Below the pieces are notes generated by a model. That model saw nothing but the letters and a program-made list of their open reading frames with translations. It had not been told where the DNA came from and made no database searches. Below, piece by piece: positions 36,482-47,955 of a DNA stretch of 64,000 nt. This DNA is from Korobacter sp963758505 (lineage in GTDB: Bacteria; Acidobacteriota; Terriglobia; Terriglobales; Acidobacteriaceae): assembly GCA_963758505.1 (NCBI GenBank), contig CAVWVJ010000001.1, positions 372,001 through 436,000 on the forward strand. The letters are read 5' to 3'. The translations under genes were made by a program, and so were the position numbers. The stretch's first letter is position 1, and the number at the start of each line of letters is the position of its first letter.

Positions 36482-38677
36482 CTATTGAACCCGTGAAGAC
36501 GCGGGCCGCGCTGCCATGGCCCGGCGTGGACCTCCCTCCGCCACGGCGGTGCCGTCGAACCTGAACTGCCGTACCAGTCTCTCCAACGACGTCGCCATCT
36601 GCGAGAGTTCCGTGGCAGCCGCCTGGGTGCGCGACGCGCCCTCGCTGGTATGCGAGGCCGCCTCCGCCACCGCCCGTATATTTCCCGAGATCTGGGCCGC
36701 CCCCCGGGCTGCTTCCGCGATGTTGCGCGACATCTCGTTGGTCGTCGCCGTCTGTTCTTCCACCGCGCTGGCAATCGTTCCGGAGATTCCACTGACCTCC
36801 GTAATAATTTCCGTAATCTCGGAGATCGCGCTGATTGCGCCGCTCGTCTCCTGCTGCACGGACTCAATGCGGTGCCCAATGTCTTCTGTCGCCTTGGCCG
36901 TTTCCTTGGCGAGTTCCTTCACCTCGTTGGCCACCACCGCGAAACCTTTGCCTGCTTCCCCGGCCCGCGCCGCCTCGATGGTGGCGTTGAGCGCCAGCAG
37001 GTTCGTCTGTTGCGCAATCGTGGTAATGACCTTGAGCACGTCGCCAATTTCCGCGCTGGAAGCCCCAAGCCGCGCTACCGTCGCGTTGGCGGCCTGTGCT
37101 TTCAGGGTAGCGGTCTGTGCGATCTTTGCCGACTGCGCCGCATTATGCGCGATCTCGCGAATCGAAGCGCTCATCTGCTCCGTCGAGCTGGCCACCGTGT
37201 TGGTGCTCTGGCTCACCTGCTCGTCCGCCGAGGAAGCACCTTGCGCCTGGGTCGCGGTGCGTTCCGCACTTTCGCTCAACTCGCCGCTGACTGCCTGCAG
37301 TTGCTTCGACGACGCGGTCAGTTGCCCGGTGCTCGTCTCGATCGAGCGCAAGCTGGCAGCCAGGTGATCCGCCATGGCGTTGATGTGCGCCTGGATCGCC
37401 GCGTGGTCTCCGTTATAGTTGCCGGTCACGCGCACCGTCAGGTCGCCCTCCGCAATGCGCCGCAACACGCTCCCGGCCTCCTGCATCGGGGCAATCACGG
37501 CGTCGAGAATGTCGTTTACTCCCTGCATGATGTTGCGGAACTGCCCCTGGTGCCGGGCGACGTCGCCGCGTACCGAGAGGCGGCCTTCCACGGCGGCCTG
37601 GAATAGCGTCTGCGCGTCCAGGGCAAGGGTATCGATGCTCTGCATCATGCGAATCGTGGTCGGCCGGTAGGTATCGTGCTCCGAGGCCTTGCCGCGCCTG
37701 ACGATCGCCGCCAGGTCCGCCGCGTAATCGCCGTTCGCCACATGCTCGAGGATCTCGATCACGCTCAGCGTGCGCCGCCGCATCTCGTTCGTGGAATCGG
37801 CAAGGCTTTTGAAGATTCCCGGATAGTTGCCGGTCACCTTTTGCGTGTAATCGTTCACCGCCATGCGTTGCATGATGTGAATGCACTCCGCCAGTCCCTG
37901 CATCGAATCGGCGGCGGAGTGGATGCTTTGCTCGATCTCTCCTGACTCCCGCCCGCCCACGGGCGCCGATCTCTCCGGAGCCTCCCCCCTGGCAATCGCC
38001 TGCAACGCCTCGACGACCCGGGCCGTCGCCTGCACCATGGTCAGGCGGCACTCCGCGAATTCACCGAGTATCTCCCCGTAAACCCCGGGCGGCTGCGCCG
38101 TATCCTTGCCTGCGCCTGCCTCGCCGTGGGCCACCCGCCGCGCTCCTTCGGCAAAGCGCCGCAAAGCCTCCCCCGCCGCTGCCAGGCCTTTGCCGGCCAA
38201 ATCGCGGTCGCTCCTTGGTTCCGCCTGCACCGGCCTGCCGGCCGCCAGCGCCTCCGCCGCGCCCCCCAGCGCCCTCAGGTACTCCTGCAGCGCCGCCAGG
38301 CTCGCCAAGAACTCTTCGCACTCCCGTGTGTCAAAACCCAGCTCTCCGCGCGCCAGGGCCTCCAGCGCGGCGGTTACCGAACGGCCCCTCGACTCCGCCC
38401 GACGGGCGATTGACCCACCAATCCAGAACCAGGCGGAACCAGCCACGCCTGCCAGGAGCAAGGCGGAAATCCAGGCCGAGGTCACGCCCGCCGAGGGGAG
38501 AAGAACCGCTGTTGCCACGATAACTGCCGCTAGAATGCTGGTACGAAGCCTGATTTCTGCTGGAAAACCACTCTTGTGCATGCTGGTCTCATCGGCAAAG
38601 GAGCGGCGCGCTTTAGGCTCAAAGTTGTTGAAAACGCGGGCTTCCCCTGCTTGAGCCTTGGCTCTGGGAGGCCGCAT
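36482..38677 (-). CDS. Methyl-accepting chemotaxis protein with no sizeable periplasmic domain
   Basis: A 731-aa chemoreceptor. Two hydrophobic segments (about 45-65 and 68-90) lie back to back, so little is exposed to the periplasm. HAMP-like and linker segments, including two GNYPGIF/GNYNGDH-type repeats, lead to the signalling tip LALNATIEAARAGEAGKGFAVVANEVKELA. The first half is Ala/Glu/Arg-rich and coiled-coil-like. Start is ATG 38677; ATG 38581 is an alternative just before the membrane region. It may sense an internal signal. No che genes are seen nearby. Confidence 0.87.
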   Translation of the reverse strand: MRPPRAKAQAGEARVFNNFEPKARRSFADETSMHKSGFPAEIRLRTSILAAVIVATAVLLPSAGVTSAWISALLLAGVAGSAWFWIGGSIARRAESRGRSVTAALEALARGELGFDTRECEEFLASLAALQEYLRALGGAAEALAAGRPVQAEPRSDRDLAGKGLAAAGEALRRFAEGARRVAHGEAGAGKDTAQPPGVYGEILGEFAECRLTMVQATARVVEALQAIARGEAPERSAPVGGRESGEIEQSIHSAADSMQGLAECIHIMQRMAVNDYTQKVTGNYPGIFKSLADSTNEMRRRTLSVIEILEHVANGDYAADLAAIVRRGKASEHDTYRPTTIRMMQSIDTLALDAQTLFQAAVEGRLSVRGDVARHQGQFRNIMQGVNDILDAVIAPMQEAGSVLRRIAEGDLTVRVTGNYNGDHAAIQAHINAMADHLAASLRSIETSTGQLTASSKQLQAVSGELSESAERTATQAQGASSADEQVSQSTNTVASSTEQMSASIREIAHNAAQSAKIAQTATLKAQAANATVARLGASSAEIGDVLKVITTIAQQTNLLALNATIEAARAGEAGKGFAVVANEVKELAKETAKATEDIGHRIESVQQETSGAISAISEITEIITEVSGISGTIASAVEEQTATTNEMSRNIAEAARGAAQISGNIRAVAEAASHTSEGASRTQAAATELSQMATSLERLVRQFRFDGTAVAEGGPRRAMAARPASSRVQ

Positions 38678-38825
38678 CTAATGGGCAGGATGTGGTACGC
38701 TTTCCATGGCGTCCGTCTCGCTTTCTCAACTGTTTACAAGGGGATCTACGAGGCAGGGGACGATCGTTGGCAAGCCGCAGCGCCCGGCTTTACGGCCCCT
38801 GGGGCGCGCGTAGAGGACACAAGTT

Positions 38826-41798
<2,973 letters not shown>

Positions 41799-41819
41799 TT
41801 AAGAAGTTTCGCAACGATG

Positions 41820-41848
41820 AAAACGGGAGCCTATGGGCTCCCGTTTTT
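41820..41848 (+). terminator. Rho-independent terminator after secA
   Basis: AACGGGAGCC and GGCTCCCGTT form the stem around TAT, followed by further T. It ends the secA transcript. Confidence 0.9.
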
Positions 41849-41973
41849 GCTTGGCGTAAGGGTATTTTGCGATAGGCAGGAAGGCAGGGTAGCGCCATGT
41901 GGACGGTTCGGTCTGCGAAAAACCTGGTAGCGATTGCTGGGGTAACGGGATTTACCGGCGGTAGTCCATTCTC

Positions 41974-42264
41974 TCAATCCCGCGATGCTAATCCGAGCGG
42001 TGCCCCGAGGAGCGCGTAGGCAAGGAGGATTCCGGAGAGTCCGAGGCCGACAAAGACGGAAGCAACCAACAACAGACGAGTAAACGGCAAAGAGCTGCCT
42101 TCTCCTAGTTCGCCAAGAAAAGCGCAAGAACTGATCAAGATGCCGACAACCGCGAGCAATGCTCCATCGTTGTCGGGCGGACAATACTGGCCCCGTGCCT
42201 CGCGCCGGATCAGCCAGTAGAACTGGAGATCGCAGGTGCGATTTTCAGTCGAATTCACTGCCAA
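41974..42264 (-). CDS. Possible small membrane protein
   Basis: A 96-residue frame with two hydrophobic segments (LLAVVGILISSCAFL and LLLVASVFVGLGLSG...). The first codon is TTG at 42264; GTG at 42258 also works; no ribosome site is clear. The hydrophobic pattern supports a real membrane protein more than chance. It is in a gene-poor stretch after secA. Confidence 0.42.
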   Translation of the reverse strand: MAVNSTENRTCDLQFYWLIRREARGQYCPPDNDGALLAVVGILISSCAFLGELGEGSSLPFTRLLLVASVFVGLGLSGILLAYALLGAPLGLASRD

Positions 42265-42324
42265 TGGGTTACCACGCTTATGAAAGGGCGCCCGATGCGG
42301 TAGGTTGTGAGCCTCGCGTCTCCC

Positions 42325-42768
42325 TTACGTAAGAGCACCTTTCCAGCATGCGTGGTAAGGCGATGTATCGACAGTTATCTTTCGCGAGGAGCTAACCTGC
42401 AGTCTCTCTTGATGCACCAGCCGCGTAAGAAAAATCCGACGAAGAATCAACCCGCATGAAGTATACTGCGAGCCGAAAGGGATCGAATCGATGGGCACGG
42501 GTTCTTCCAGCGTCACTGCTCCCTTGGAAAGAACGAGCGCTCCCACACGGTAACAAATTCCTCGGGAAGTACTGCTACCTTTTGATGGCACGACCGTGAC
42601 GAGGTGAGTGGCAGTATGCCGGATCAGTTGCTCCGGATAGAGGGCAAGAACCAACGAGGCGAGTAGCACGGCGAGTAAGGAATGGCCCCAAGAAATAGGG
42701 CGGGTCTTCCCGATCTCAGACTGCGAACTCCTGATGAGCCATTGCAGACCCAAAGCGACGCCCGTCAC
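42325..42768 (-). CDS. Possible membrane-anchored protein, start uncertain
   Basis: A 147-residue frame with a hydrophobic segment at about 29-44 (SLLAVLLASLVLALY) and another at the very start (VTGVALGLQWLI) that would continue upstream into FLVV. A stop lies just before with no ATG or TTG between, and there is no ribosome site. The gene may therefore be an N-terminally truncated or frameshifted remnant. Confidence 0.3.
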   Translation of the reverse strand: MTGVALGLQWLIRSSQSEIGKTRPISWGHSLLAVLLASLVLALYPEQLIRHTATHLVTVVPSKGSSTSRGICYRVGALVLSKGAVTLEEPVPIDSIPFGSQYTSCGLILRRIFLTRLVHQERLQVSSSRKITVDTSPYHACWKGALT

Positions 42769-43061
42769 GACGAGGAAGGACGGTAATTACGGTGAACTCC
42801 CCGAGGGCCGGGGAGCGGGGTGACTGTTGCAGTGATACCTTCAGTGACTACGGCTACTGTGGCAAGAGCCGGCCAGTGCTCGCAGCAGCACCCGAAAACC
42901 GGTCTGTGCGGCTAACGCGGACGCCATCAGGGCGGATGCGGCGACGGTGCGCGTCCCTGCAGGGATACCACGTGCAAGTCCAGGAGCGCCGGGCTTCAAT
43001 GAAGGCACCTGTGGCATCGCGGGTATGGGTCGGAACAAAAGTATAGAACCGGTCATCATCC
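42769..43061. other. Gap with no supported gene
   Basis: Short frames exist on both strands, including one of 72 codons starting 2 bases after the stop of the 43062-43499 gene, but their composition is not protein-like. I see no repeat or hairpin of note. Confidence 0.5.
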
Positions 43062-43499
43062 CTATTCAGCCGATAGGAACACGAAGAGCGCATTGGCAGA
43101 GACGAAGAACTGGTGCAACAAAACAGGAAGCGGTGCCAACAATTCGTGACCTCCCGCCGCCCCGATCCAAAGCGAGGGATGCCTGGCCATCGCGATTGCA
43201 TCCGACCCGACTGTAATAAGGACCGCCAGAACAACCGCTTGTTGTGAGCGGAGGAGGTACACCTGTTGAGAGTGGGACGGAGCGCTTTTTCTGTAAGGGC
43301 GGAATGCTCGCACGACGGACAAAAGGGCGATCAGCATAGCAACAATGAAGCCGAAGGAGCCGACTGCATCATACGGGTCATCGCCGAAGGGGATGATGCT
43401 ACGCAAGGTTGGGTCGTGCTTGGCGAACATGAACGACCAATCGAATAGGGTCGCCAGTCCAAACGCGATCACGGTGTTACGCCTGAGCGTCGTTGGCAT
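43062..43499 (-). CDS. Four-helix membrane protein of unknown function
   Basis: A 145-residue protein with about four hydrophobic segments (residues 9-25, 45-65, 85-105 and 120-143). AGGAG lies 9 bases before ATG 43499. The text FDWSFMFAKHD and PFGDDPYDAVGSFG looks conserved-protein-like, and the C-terminus ends in a hydrophobic FVSANALFVFLSAE. No domain is recognised. It is read in the same direction as its small neighbours. Confidence 0.55.
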   Translation of the reverse strand: MPTTLRRNTVIAFGLATLFDWSFMFAKHDPTLRSIIPFGDDPYDAVGSFGFIVAMLIALLSVVRAFRPYRKSAPSHSQQVYLLRSQQAVVLAVLITVGSDAIAMARHPSLWIGAAGGHELLAPLPVLLHQFFVSANALFVFLSAE

Positions 43500-43618
43500 C
43501 CTGGAGCTCTCCTGGCTTTTTATGGCGACATCTCAATCGTCATCTTCGCAGTTGAGAAAACGGGCTGGCAGCGATGGATGCGATTGCCGCGACTGGGTTG
43601 GAATCGTCGCGGAACAAG

Positions 43619-44056
43619 TCAGTCTTTTTGTAGCGTCACATGAACTTCCTTCATTTCCGTGATTTCGGTAATGACAATCGCGTGCGTGCCATTGCGCTCA
43701 AAGGCGATGCCCTTCACCCGCACATATTTGCCGACGAAGGGCATCAGCTTTTTCCGCTGACTGTAATCCGGCATTTTGTCAGAGATAGGCTGATAGAGGT
43801 CGCCGTCCCTGGTCAGAATCGCGATTGGCGAACCGGCCCTCACGCAGGCCCGCGCGCACTTCAGACTCAAGCTGGTCGCGTTTCCATCGAGGTTCTGAAT
43901 TGGGCATGCAATATCTCGCACCAAGCCCTCAATCGTAACGTTTGACCGATGTGCGCGGGAACCTTCCATCGACGTTTTCTGTGGAGGCTGGGGCGCTCCC
44001 ACCATCGACGCAACGCCGCTGCCCGCCAATAAGCAAAAACACAACATTCGCTTCAT
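43619..44056 (-). CDS. Secreted small protein with a conserved Cys pair
   Basis: A 145-aa exported protein, starting at ATG 44056 behind a strong AAGGAGG. The signal region is MLCFCLLAGSGVASM. The mature part reads IEGLVRDIACPIQN, SLKCARACVRAGSPIAILTRDGDLYQ, then KLMPFVGKYVRVKGIA and a C-terminal VHVTL strand. The strand-rich pattern around KYVRVKGIAFERNGTHAI suggests a small beta-barrel (OB-like) fold, an inference. The three Cys (IAC, LKC, RAC) may form disulfides or bind metal. Function unknown. Confidence 0.68.
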   Translation of the reverse strand: MKRMLCFCLLAGSGVASMVGAPQPPQKTSMEGSRAHRSNVTIEGLVRDIACPIQNLDGNATSLSLKCARACVRAGSPIAILTRDGDLYQPISDKMPDYSQRKKLMPFVGKYVRVKGIAFERNGTHAIVITEITEMKEVHVTLQKD

Positions 44057-44465
44057 TCGTCCTCCTTACCAGGTGTCGACGATGCGGTATTCGCTTGGCT
44101 CGGCGACGCCGTGCCTCTCGTCCGATCTGGGCCGCCACTTTCGCTCTCACGGCACGATCCATGGATGCCGTTCCTTGCAGGGAACTCGCGTGAAGATGGG
44201 CGGTAGCCCGGGCTTACGCCGGGGGCTATTTTCTTCCGTGCCTGCGAGGTTCGTGATCTTGCCTCTCTTGCAGTTGAGCGGTCCATGGTAGTCGAGGTGC
44301 AGGGTTTGAGGCGGTTTTTTCGGCACGACTGAAGTCGTAGGCTTTCACGAAGCCAGTTGGGCGGGTAGGGGTCCTGGGTCCTTCGGCTGCGAACCCGCAT
44401 TGGGCAGCGGGCAAAAGCGAAGGGCGCCAGTGACGGCGCCCTTGGTCCTGCATTGGGAAGAGAGA
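44057..44465. repeat. Intergenic stretch with dispersed repeats
   Basis: No gene is supported. A near-copy of the palindrome family, GGCACGACTGAAGTCGTAGG, lies at 44322-44341, and GTCCTTCGGCTGCGAA (44378-44393) recurs at 49431-49446. A terminator for the minus-strand gene is at its right end. Confidence 0.65.
44411..44443 (-). terminator. Terminator of the GAF-TonB gene
   Basis: AAGGGCGCC and GGCGCCCTT form a 9-bp stem; on the minus strand it is followed by GCTTTTG. It lies 22 bases after the stop of the GAF-TonB gene. Confidence 0.7.
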
Positions 44466-45998
44466 TTAGCTCGGCATTTTGAACTGGAGAACGATTTGAA
44501 CGGTGGATTCCACGGCGCGTCCGTTGACCGTGGAAGGAGCGTACTTCCATTGTTTCACGGCTCCAAGGGCGGATTCACGCAACATCGGCGGACCGGAAAT
44601 CACCTTCGCGTCGTGGACCTTGCCGTCGGCGGAGATGGTGGCGCTGAGTGTCACGGCGCCTTCCACGCGATACTGCCGGGCGGCGGCGGGATAGTTCGGG
44701 TTGACCCGCTGCAACAGGCGGCTCGGTACAACCACGGCGTTGGCCGGAGCGGGGGTAGAGAGCTTCGGCGCCGAGGTGGTCATCGGAACGTCGAGAGCGG
44801 GGCCGGCGGTGTTGGCGGCGAGGGTGATGCTAGGCGGCGCAAGCTCCGGGCTGGACTGGCTGGAGGCGGCCGGCGTCCTGGAGACGACGATCGGGGCGGC
44901 GATCGTGCGGGTAGTGTCGGCTACTGGAGTTGGTTTGGGGGTCTTGTCGGCGGCCTTGGCGGGCTCCTGCTTGGCAGGGGCGGCCGTCGGCGAAGCAGCG
45001 GCTGCCGTGGTTGCAGGCGCGGGGGTCGTAGTGGCGGGGGCAGGCTGTGCGGCGGCGGCGGTGGATGGAGCAACCGCTTTGGCGCTGCTGCGCCCGAACA
45101 TGAAATATCCGCCGATGGCGACGAACAGCACGGCAGCTGCGATGCCACCAAGGACCATCGGATTTCGGCCGCCTTCGCTGCCGCTGCCAGAGTCGGTAAC
45201 GAACACGGGGGCAGAGAAAGTGGGCTCGGGTCTCGGCTCCGCCTTAGGGGCAGACTTCGCGACGCTGGGAGCTTCTTCTTCCTCGGGCTTGGGCGCGACT
45301 ACCGGCTTCCATTTGCCCTGCGATTCTTTTTTCGCCGGCGGCTTGGCGTCGGCGGCTTTCTCGTAAGCCGGCGCGGCAGCAGCGGCGGCAGCCGGGGTCG
45401 ATGGCTTGGCGACCGGCTTGGATTCTTCGACGCGCTGCATGGGCTCAAATTTCGGCTGCACAGGTACGGGCCGTGGAGCTTCGGTTTTAGGCTGGGCCGG
45501 AGCAGCAGAGTGCGTCATGGTGGCGCCGGGGCCTTCGATCCAGCGCTGGATGACGGCGCCCAGGCCGTCGGCCATAGTTTTGAGCACGGCCATGTGGGTG
45601 TCGCTGAAGGCATTGCCCAGGCCGGAGAACACGGCGATGACGCCGGTGACTTTCATGCCGCTGAGCACGGGCACGACGGCCATGGACTTGATACGAAGGG
45701 CACGGCTAATTTCAGGGTCAACGCGTGAATCGTTTTCCGTGTCGTCGCAACGGACGGCTTTCATGCCGGTGACGGCCAGGCCGGTGAACGTACCGTCGAG
45801 GCTGAGGATCATCCCCACGTCGGGGGCATTGGAACCGCGGCTGGCGCGGCAGACCATCTCGGGCCCTTCGCGCAGCGCAATCGCGGCGCCGGTCGCTCCC
45901 GTAAACGTCTGGACCCGTTGTACAAGTTTATTGACGTCTTCGAGGATCGAGGGCGGGTATTGGACCGCGGATGCGGGTTCTGTAACGGAGTCAGGCAT
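44466..45998 (-). CDS. GAF-transmembrane-TonB C-terminal domain fusion
   Basis: A 510-aa protein. The N-terminal GAF domain (about 20-155) would lie in the cytoplasm. A long Pro/Ala/Lys-rich linker leads to one membrane helix (about 279-300). A second Pro/Ala linker leads to a periplasmic TonB C-terminal domain (about 425-510: RVNPNYPAAARQYRVEGAVTLSATISADGKVHDAKVISGP and AVKQWKYAPSTVNGRAVEST). Normal TonB has its helix at the N-terminus and no sensor domain. This could link a cytoplasmic signal to a TonB-like contact. No ExbB/ExbD gene is adjacent. Terminated by the hairpin at 44411-44443. Confidence 0.85.
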   Translation of the reverse strand: MPDSVTEPASAVQYPPSILEDVNKLVQRVQTFTGATGAAIALREGPEMVCRASRGSNAPDVGMILSLDGTFTGLAVTGMKAVRCDDTENDSRVDPEISRALRIKSMAVVPVLSGMKVTGVIAVFSGLGNAFSDTHMAVLKTMADGLGAVIQRWIEGPGATMTHSAAPAQPKTEAPRPVPVQPKFEPMQRVEESKPVAKPSTPAAAAAAAPAYEKAADAKPPAKKESQGKWKPVVAPKPEEEEAPSVAKSAPKAEPRPEPTFSAPVFVTDSGSGSEGGRNPMVLGGIAAAVLFVAIGGYFMFGRSSAKAVAPSTAAAAQPAPATTTPAPATTAAAASPTAAPAKQEPAKAADKTPKPTPVADTTRTIAAPIVVSRTPAASSQSSPELAPPSITLAANTAGPALDVPMTTSAPKLSTPAPANAVVVPSRLLQRVNPNYPAAARQYRVEGAVTLSATISADGKVHDAKVISGPPMLRESALGAVKQWKYAPSTVNGRAVESTVQIVLQFKMPS

Positions 45999-46200
45999 AT
46001 TGGGCTCTTGGATGCTGGGTCATCCTGTCGCACGATTTCTCGCACCACAAGTTGATGGAATTATAGAGGGGAACTCCCACATTCCGTATCATTACCAAAG
46101 ACCATTCTTGGGGTAACTAAGGAGGGGCGCAAGAGGGTGGATGAGGAAAAACAAAGTTGGTGCGATAATGTCTGCTAAAATCGCTCTCCCGAGGTAGGCC

Positions 46201-46443
46201 ATGAAGAACTTGATGGAGAAGTTGCAGGAGAAAGAATTGCAGATCGAGGCGCTGCGGGCGCAGATTGCAAAACTGGAAAAAGACATCGAGACCCTCCAGA
46301 GCGCAGCGCGCATCCTGGCCGACGAAGATGACGGGAATCCGCTGATGGACCTGGTCGCGCCGGAGTTGTCGGGCAAGTCGGCGGGCGGCGAGCAGAAGTC
46401 GAATAATGGCTTCGATTCAGGGAAGAAAAAAGCCTGGCCGTAG
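46201..46443 (+). CDS. Small coiled-coil protein
   Basis: An 80-residue protein whose first 45 residues form heptads (LMEKLQEKELQIEALRAQIAKLEKDIETLQ pattern). The second half is Asp/Gly/Ser-rich, probably disordered. GAGGT lies 6 bases before ATG 46201. Short coiled-coil proteins of this type occur in Acidobacteriota, but the role is unknown. A terminator lies downstream at 46551-46578. Confidence 0.6.
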   Translation: MKNLMEKLQEKELQIEALRAQIAKLEKDIETLQSAARILADEDDGNPLMDLVAPELSGKSAGGEQKSNNGFDSGKKKAWP

Positions 46444-46550
46444 AGAGCACGGGCTGACGCTCGGGCAACCGGGAGCACGCACGGCGGAAGACGCCAGCGC
46501 AACGAGGGTGCGGCAGAGCACTTAAGAGATCACTTTCAGATTCCAGAGAA

Positions 46551-46578
46551 GAAGGCCTCCTGAAGGAGGCCTTTGTTG
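46551..46578 (+). terminator. Terminator after the coiled-coil gene
   Basis: AAGGCCTCC and GGAGGCCTT form a 9-bp stem around TGA, followed by TGTTGTT. It lies about 110 bases past the stop at 46443. Confidence 0.7.
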
Positions 46579-47073
46579 TTGCCGTGGGGGAGAGCCGGTT
46601 CGTAGCTCATTGAGCAATAACCCGCCGCTGGCGTGACCCAGGTTCGGGGAGGTTTGCGCGGGGTGTCGGCTACTCGGCCTTGGGGCCGTGTCGCGCAGGA
46701 TGGCTGGGGGCAGGTGAGGGCCCACCGGAGGGGCTGACGTGGAGGTACACCCGGAATTGCGTCCCGTCACACTCTTTTGTGATGTATGTACTTGCGTGAC
46801 TCCCGCAGACTTCTCGTGGAGAGTCGTGAAGCGAACGACGAGGGGAACTGCAGGCCGAGGGGTCAACTTCGCGCGCAGCCGCGTTTCATGCGGGATTTCC
46901 GCATATACAAGGGATCGGGTCCGGGATGGGCGACGAAACTCGCAAAGAGTGGCAGAAGCCAGCGCACACCGATTTGGTCCAAAAGTCACCAGAGTTTGGG
47001 TAATTTCGCACCAAGCCGTGTGATGTCACATTTTCGGCGGCGATAAGATGTCCTGTCGTATCAGGAGAAGTTT
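46579..47073. other. 495-base gap upstream of the Crp/Fnr gene
   Basis: No gene is supported; a 155-codon minus-strand frame here is Pro/Arg/Thr-rich and lacks a ribosome site. The gap holds two TCACA/TGTGA palindromes, at 46767-46782 and 47019-47030, and a likely -10 (TAAGAT) at 47044-47049. Confidence 0.5.
47019..47030. promoter_or_regulatory. TGTGA-TCACA palindrome before the Crp/Fnr gene
   Basis: TGTGATGTCACA, with 2 bases between half-sites, sits 14 bases before a likely -10 element (TAAGAT, 47044-47049). CRP sites normally have 6 bases between these half-sites. An alternative arrangement, TCACA-N6-TGTGA, lies at 46767-46782. Both may be bound by the gene's own product. Confidence 0.4.
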
Positions 47074-47793
47074 GTGCTTTCACCTTACGGACTCGACATC
47101 ATTGAAGACTGTCTTAGCTGCAAGATGCGGGCAGAGCATATCTTCTGTGACTTGCCTGCCAGTGCGTTGCATTCTTTCGAAACGATCAAGTACGCGACCG
47201 CTTATCCCAAGGGCGCAGTTCTCTTTGTAGAAGGGCAAGCGCCGCGAGGGATTTTCGTGCTCTGCAAGGGGCGGGTAAAGCTCTCGATCTGTTCCACCGA
47301 TGGCAAAACGCTGATCCTGAAGATCGCCGAACCGGGCGAGGTACTTGGGTTGAGTGCAACGGTTTCGGGAAAGACGTACGAATTGACGGCAGAGACCATC
47401 GACCCGTGCCAGGTGAATTTCGTGAAGCGCGAAGACTTCCTGCGTTTTCTGAAAGAGCATGCGGATGCGTGCTTCCGGGTAGCGGAACAGTTGAGCGACA
47501 AGTACAACACGGCGTGCCGCGAAATTCGCTCGCTGGGCTTATCGCACAGCGCGGCGGAGAAACTGGCGAAGCTGCTCCTGGAGTGGAGTTCCAGATCCGG
47601 AGAGAGCAACAAGCAGGAGCCACGGGTACGGTTGTCGCTGACGCACGAAGAAATCGCGCAAATGATCGGGACCTCGCGAGAGACGGTGACGCGTTTGTTT
47701 GCCGAGCTGAAGAAGCGGCAGATCGTGAACGCGCGCGGAGCAACCCTGGTGATCCGCAACAAGGCGGCGCTGCGAGCGCTGGCGAGTTCTTAA
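47074..47793 (+). CDS. Crp/Fnr-family regulator with FNR-like cysteines
   Basis: A 239-aa regulator. The N-terminal CLSCKMRAEHIFC gives C13, C16 and C25, and C112 (in TIDPCQVNF) aligns with the fourth FNR ligand; together they match the [4Fe-4S] oxygen-sensing set of FNR. The cyclic-nucleotide-type beta-barrel spans about 30-140. The helix-turn-helix ends the protein, and its recognition helix TSRETVTRLFAELKK keeps the Arg-Glu...Arg pattern of CRP rather than the FNR Glu/Ser/Arg pattern. GTG 47074 has AGGAGA 7 bases upstream. A similar but shorter gene follows. Confidence 0.9.
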   Translation: MLSPYGLDIIEDCLSCKMRAEHIFCDLPASALHSFETIKYATAYPKGAVLFVEGQAPRGIFVLCKGRVKLSICSTDGKTLILKIAEPGEVLGLSATVSGKTYELTAETIDPCQVNFVKREDFLRFLKEHADACFRVAEQLSDKYNTACREIRSLGLSHSAAEKLAKLLLEWSSRSGESNKQEPRVRLSLTHEEIAQMIGTSRETVTRLFAELKKRQIVNARGATLVIRNKAALRALASS

Positions 47794-47803
47794 CGATTTT
47801 CCC

Positions 47804-47841
47804 GCTGCGGTGCATCCCCAAATCAGGACATGCACCGCAGC
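47804..47841. other. 12-bp inverted repeat between the two Crp/Fnr genes
   Basis: GCTGCGGTGCAT (47804-47815) pairs perfectly with ATGCACCGCAGC (47830-47841) around 14 bases. There is no T-run, so it is either a factor-assisted terminator, an mRNA stem or an operator. It lies just past the stop of the first gene. Confidence 0.5.
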
Positions 47842-47906
47842 CCGCGTGAAATGAGGCTTTTCGCAACGCCGGTTGTGACAAGCCTTGGCAATGCCTCACG
47901 CCAACC

Positions 47907-47922
47907 AGTGACTGCAATCACA
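47907..47922. promoter_or_regulatory. CRP-type site before the second Crp/Fnr gene
   Basis: AGTGACTGCAATCACA fits AGTGA-N6-TCACA, one base from the CRP consensus TGTGA-N6-TCACA. It lies 33 bases before ATG 47956, so a regulator bound here could act at the start of this gene. Confidence 0.45.
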
Positions 47923-47955
47923 GCATTCCCGCCGCAAACGACGATACTTGGATTC

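Noticed and set aside
42841..43059. 72-codon frame beginning 2 bases after the 43062-43499 gene
   Set aside because: Composition is not protein-like and no homologous text is recognised, despite the close spacing.
44400..45728. Plus-strand frame (442 codons), Gly/Arg-rich
   Set aside because: It mirrors the Pro/Ala linkers of the GAF-TonB gene, giving false Gly/Arg runs.
46522..46989. Minus-strand frame of 155 codons
   Set aside because: Pro/Arg/Ser-rich with no ribosome site; it covers a terminator and a likely promoter region.
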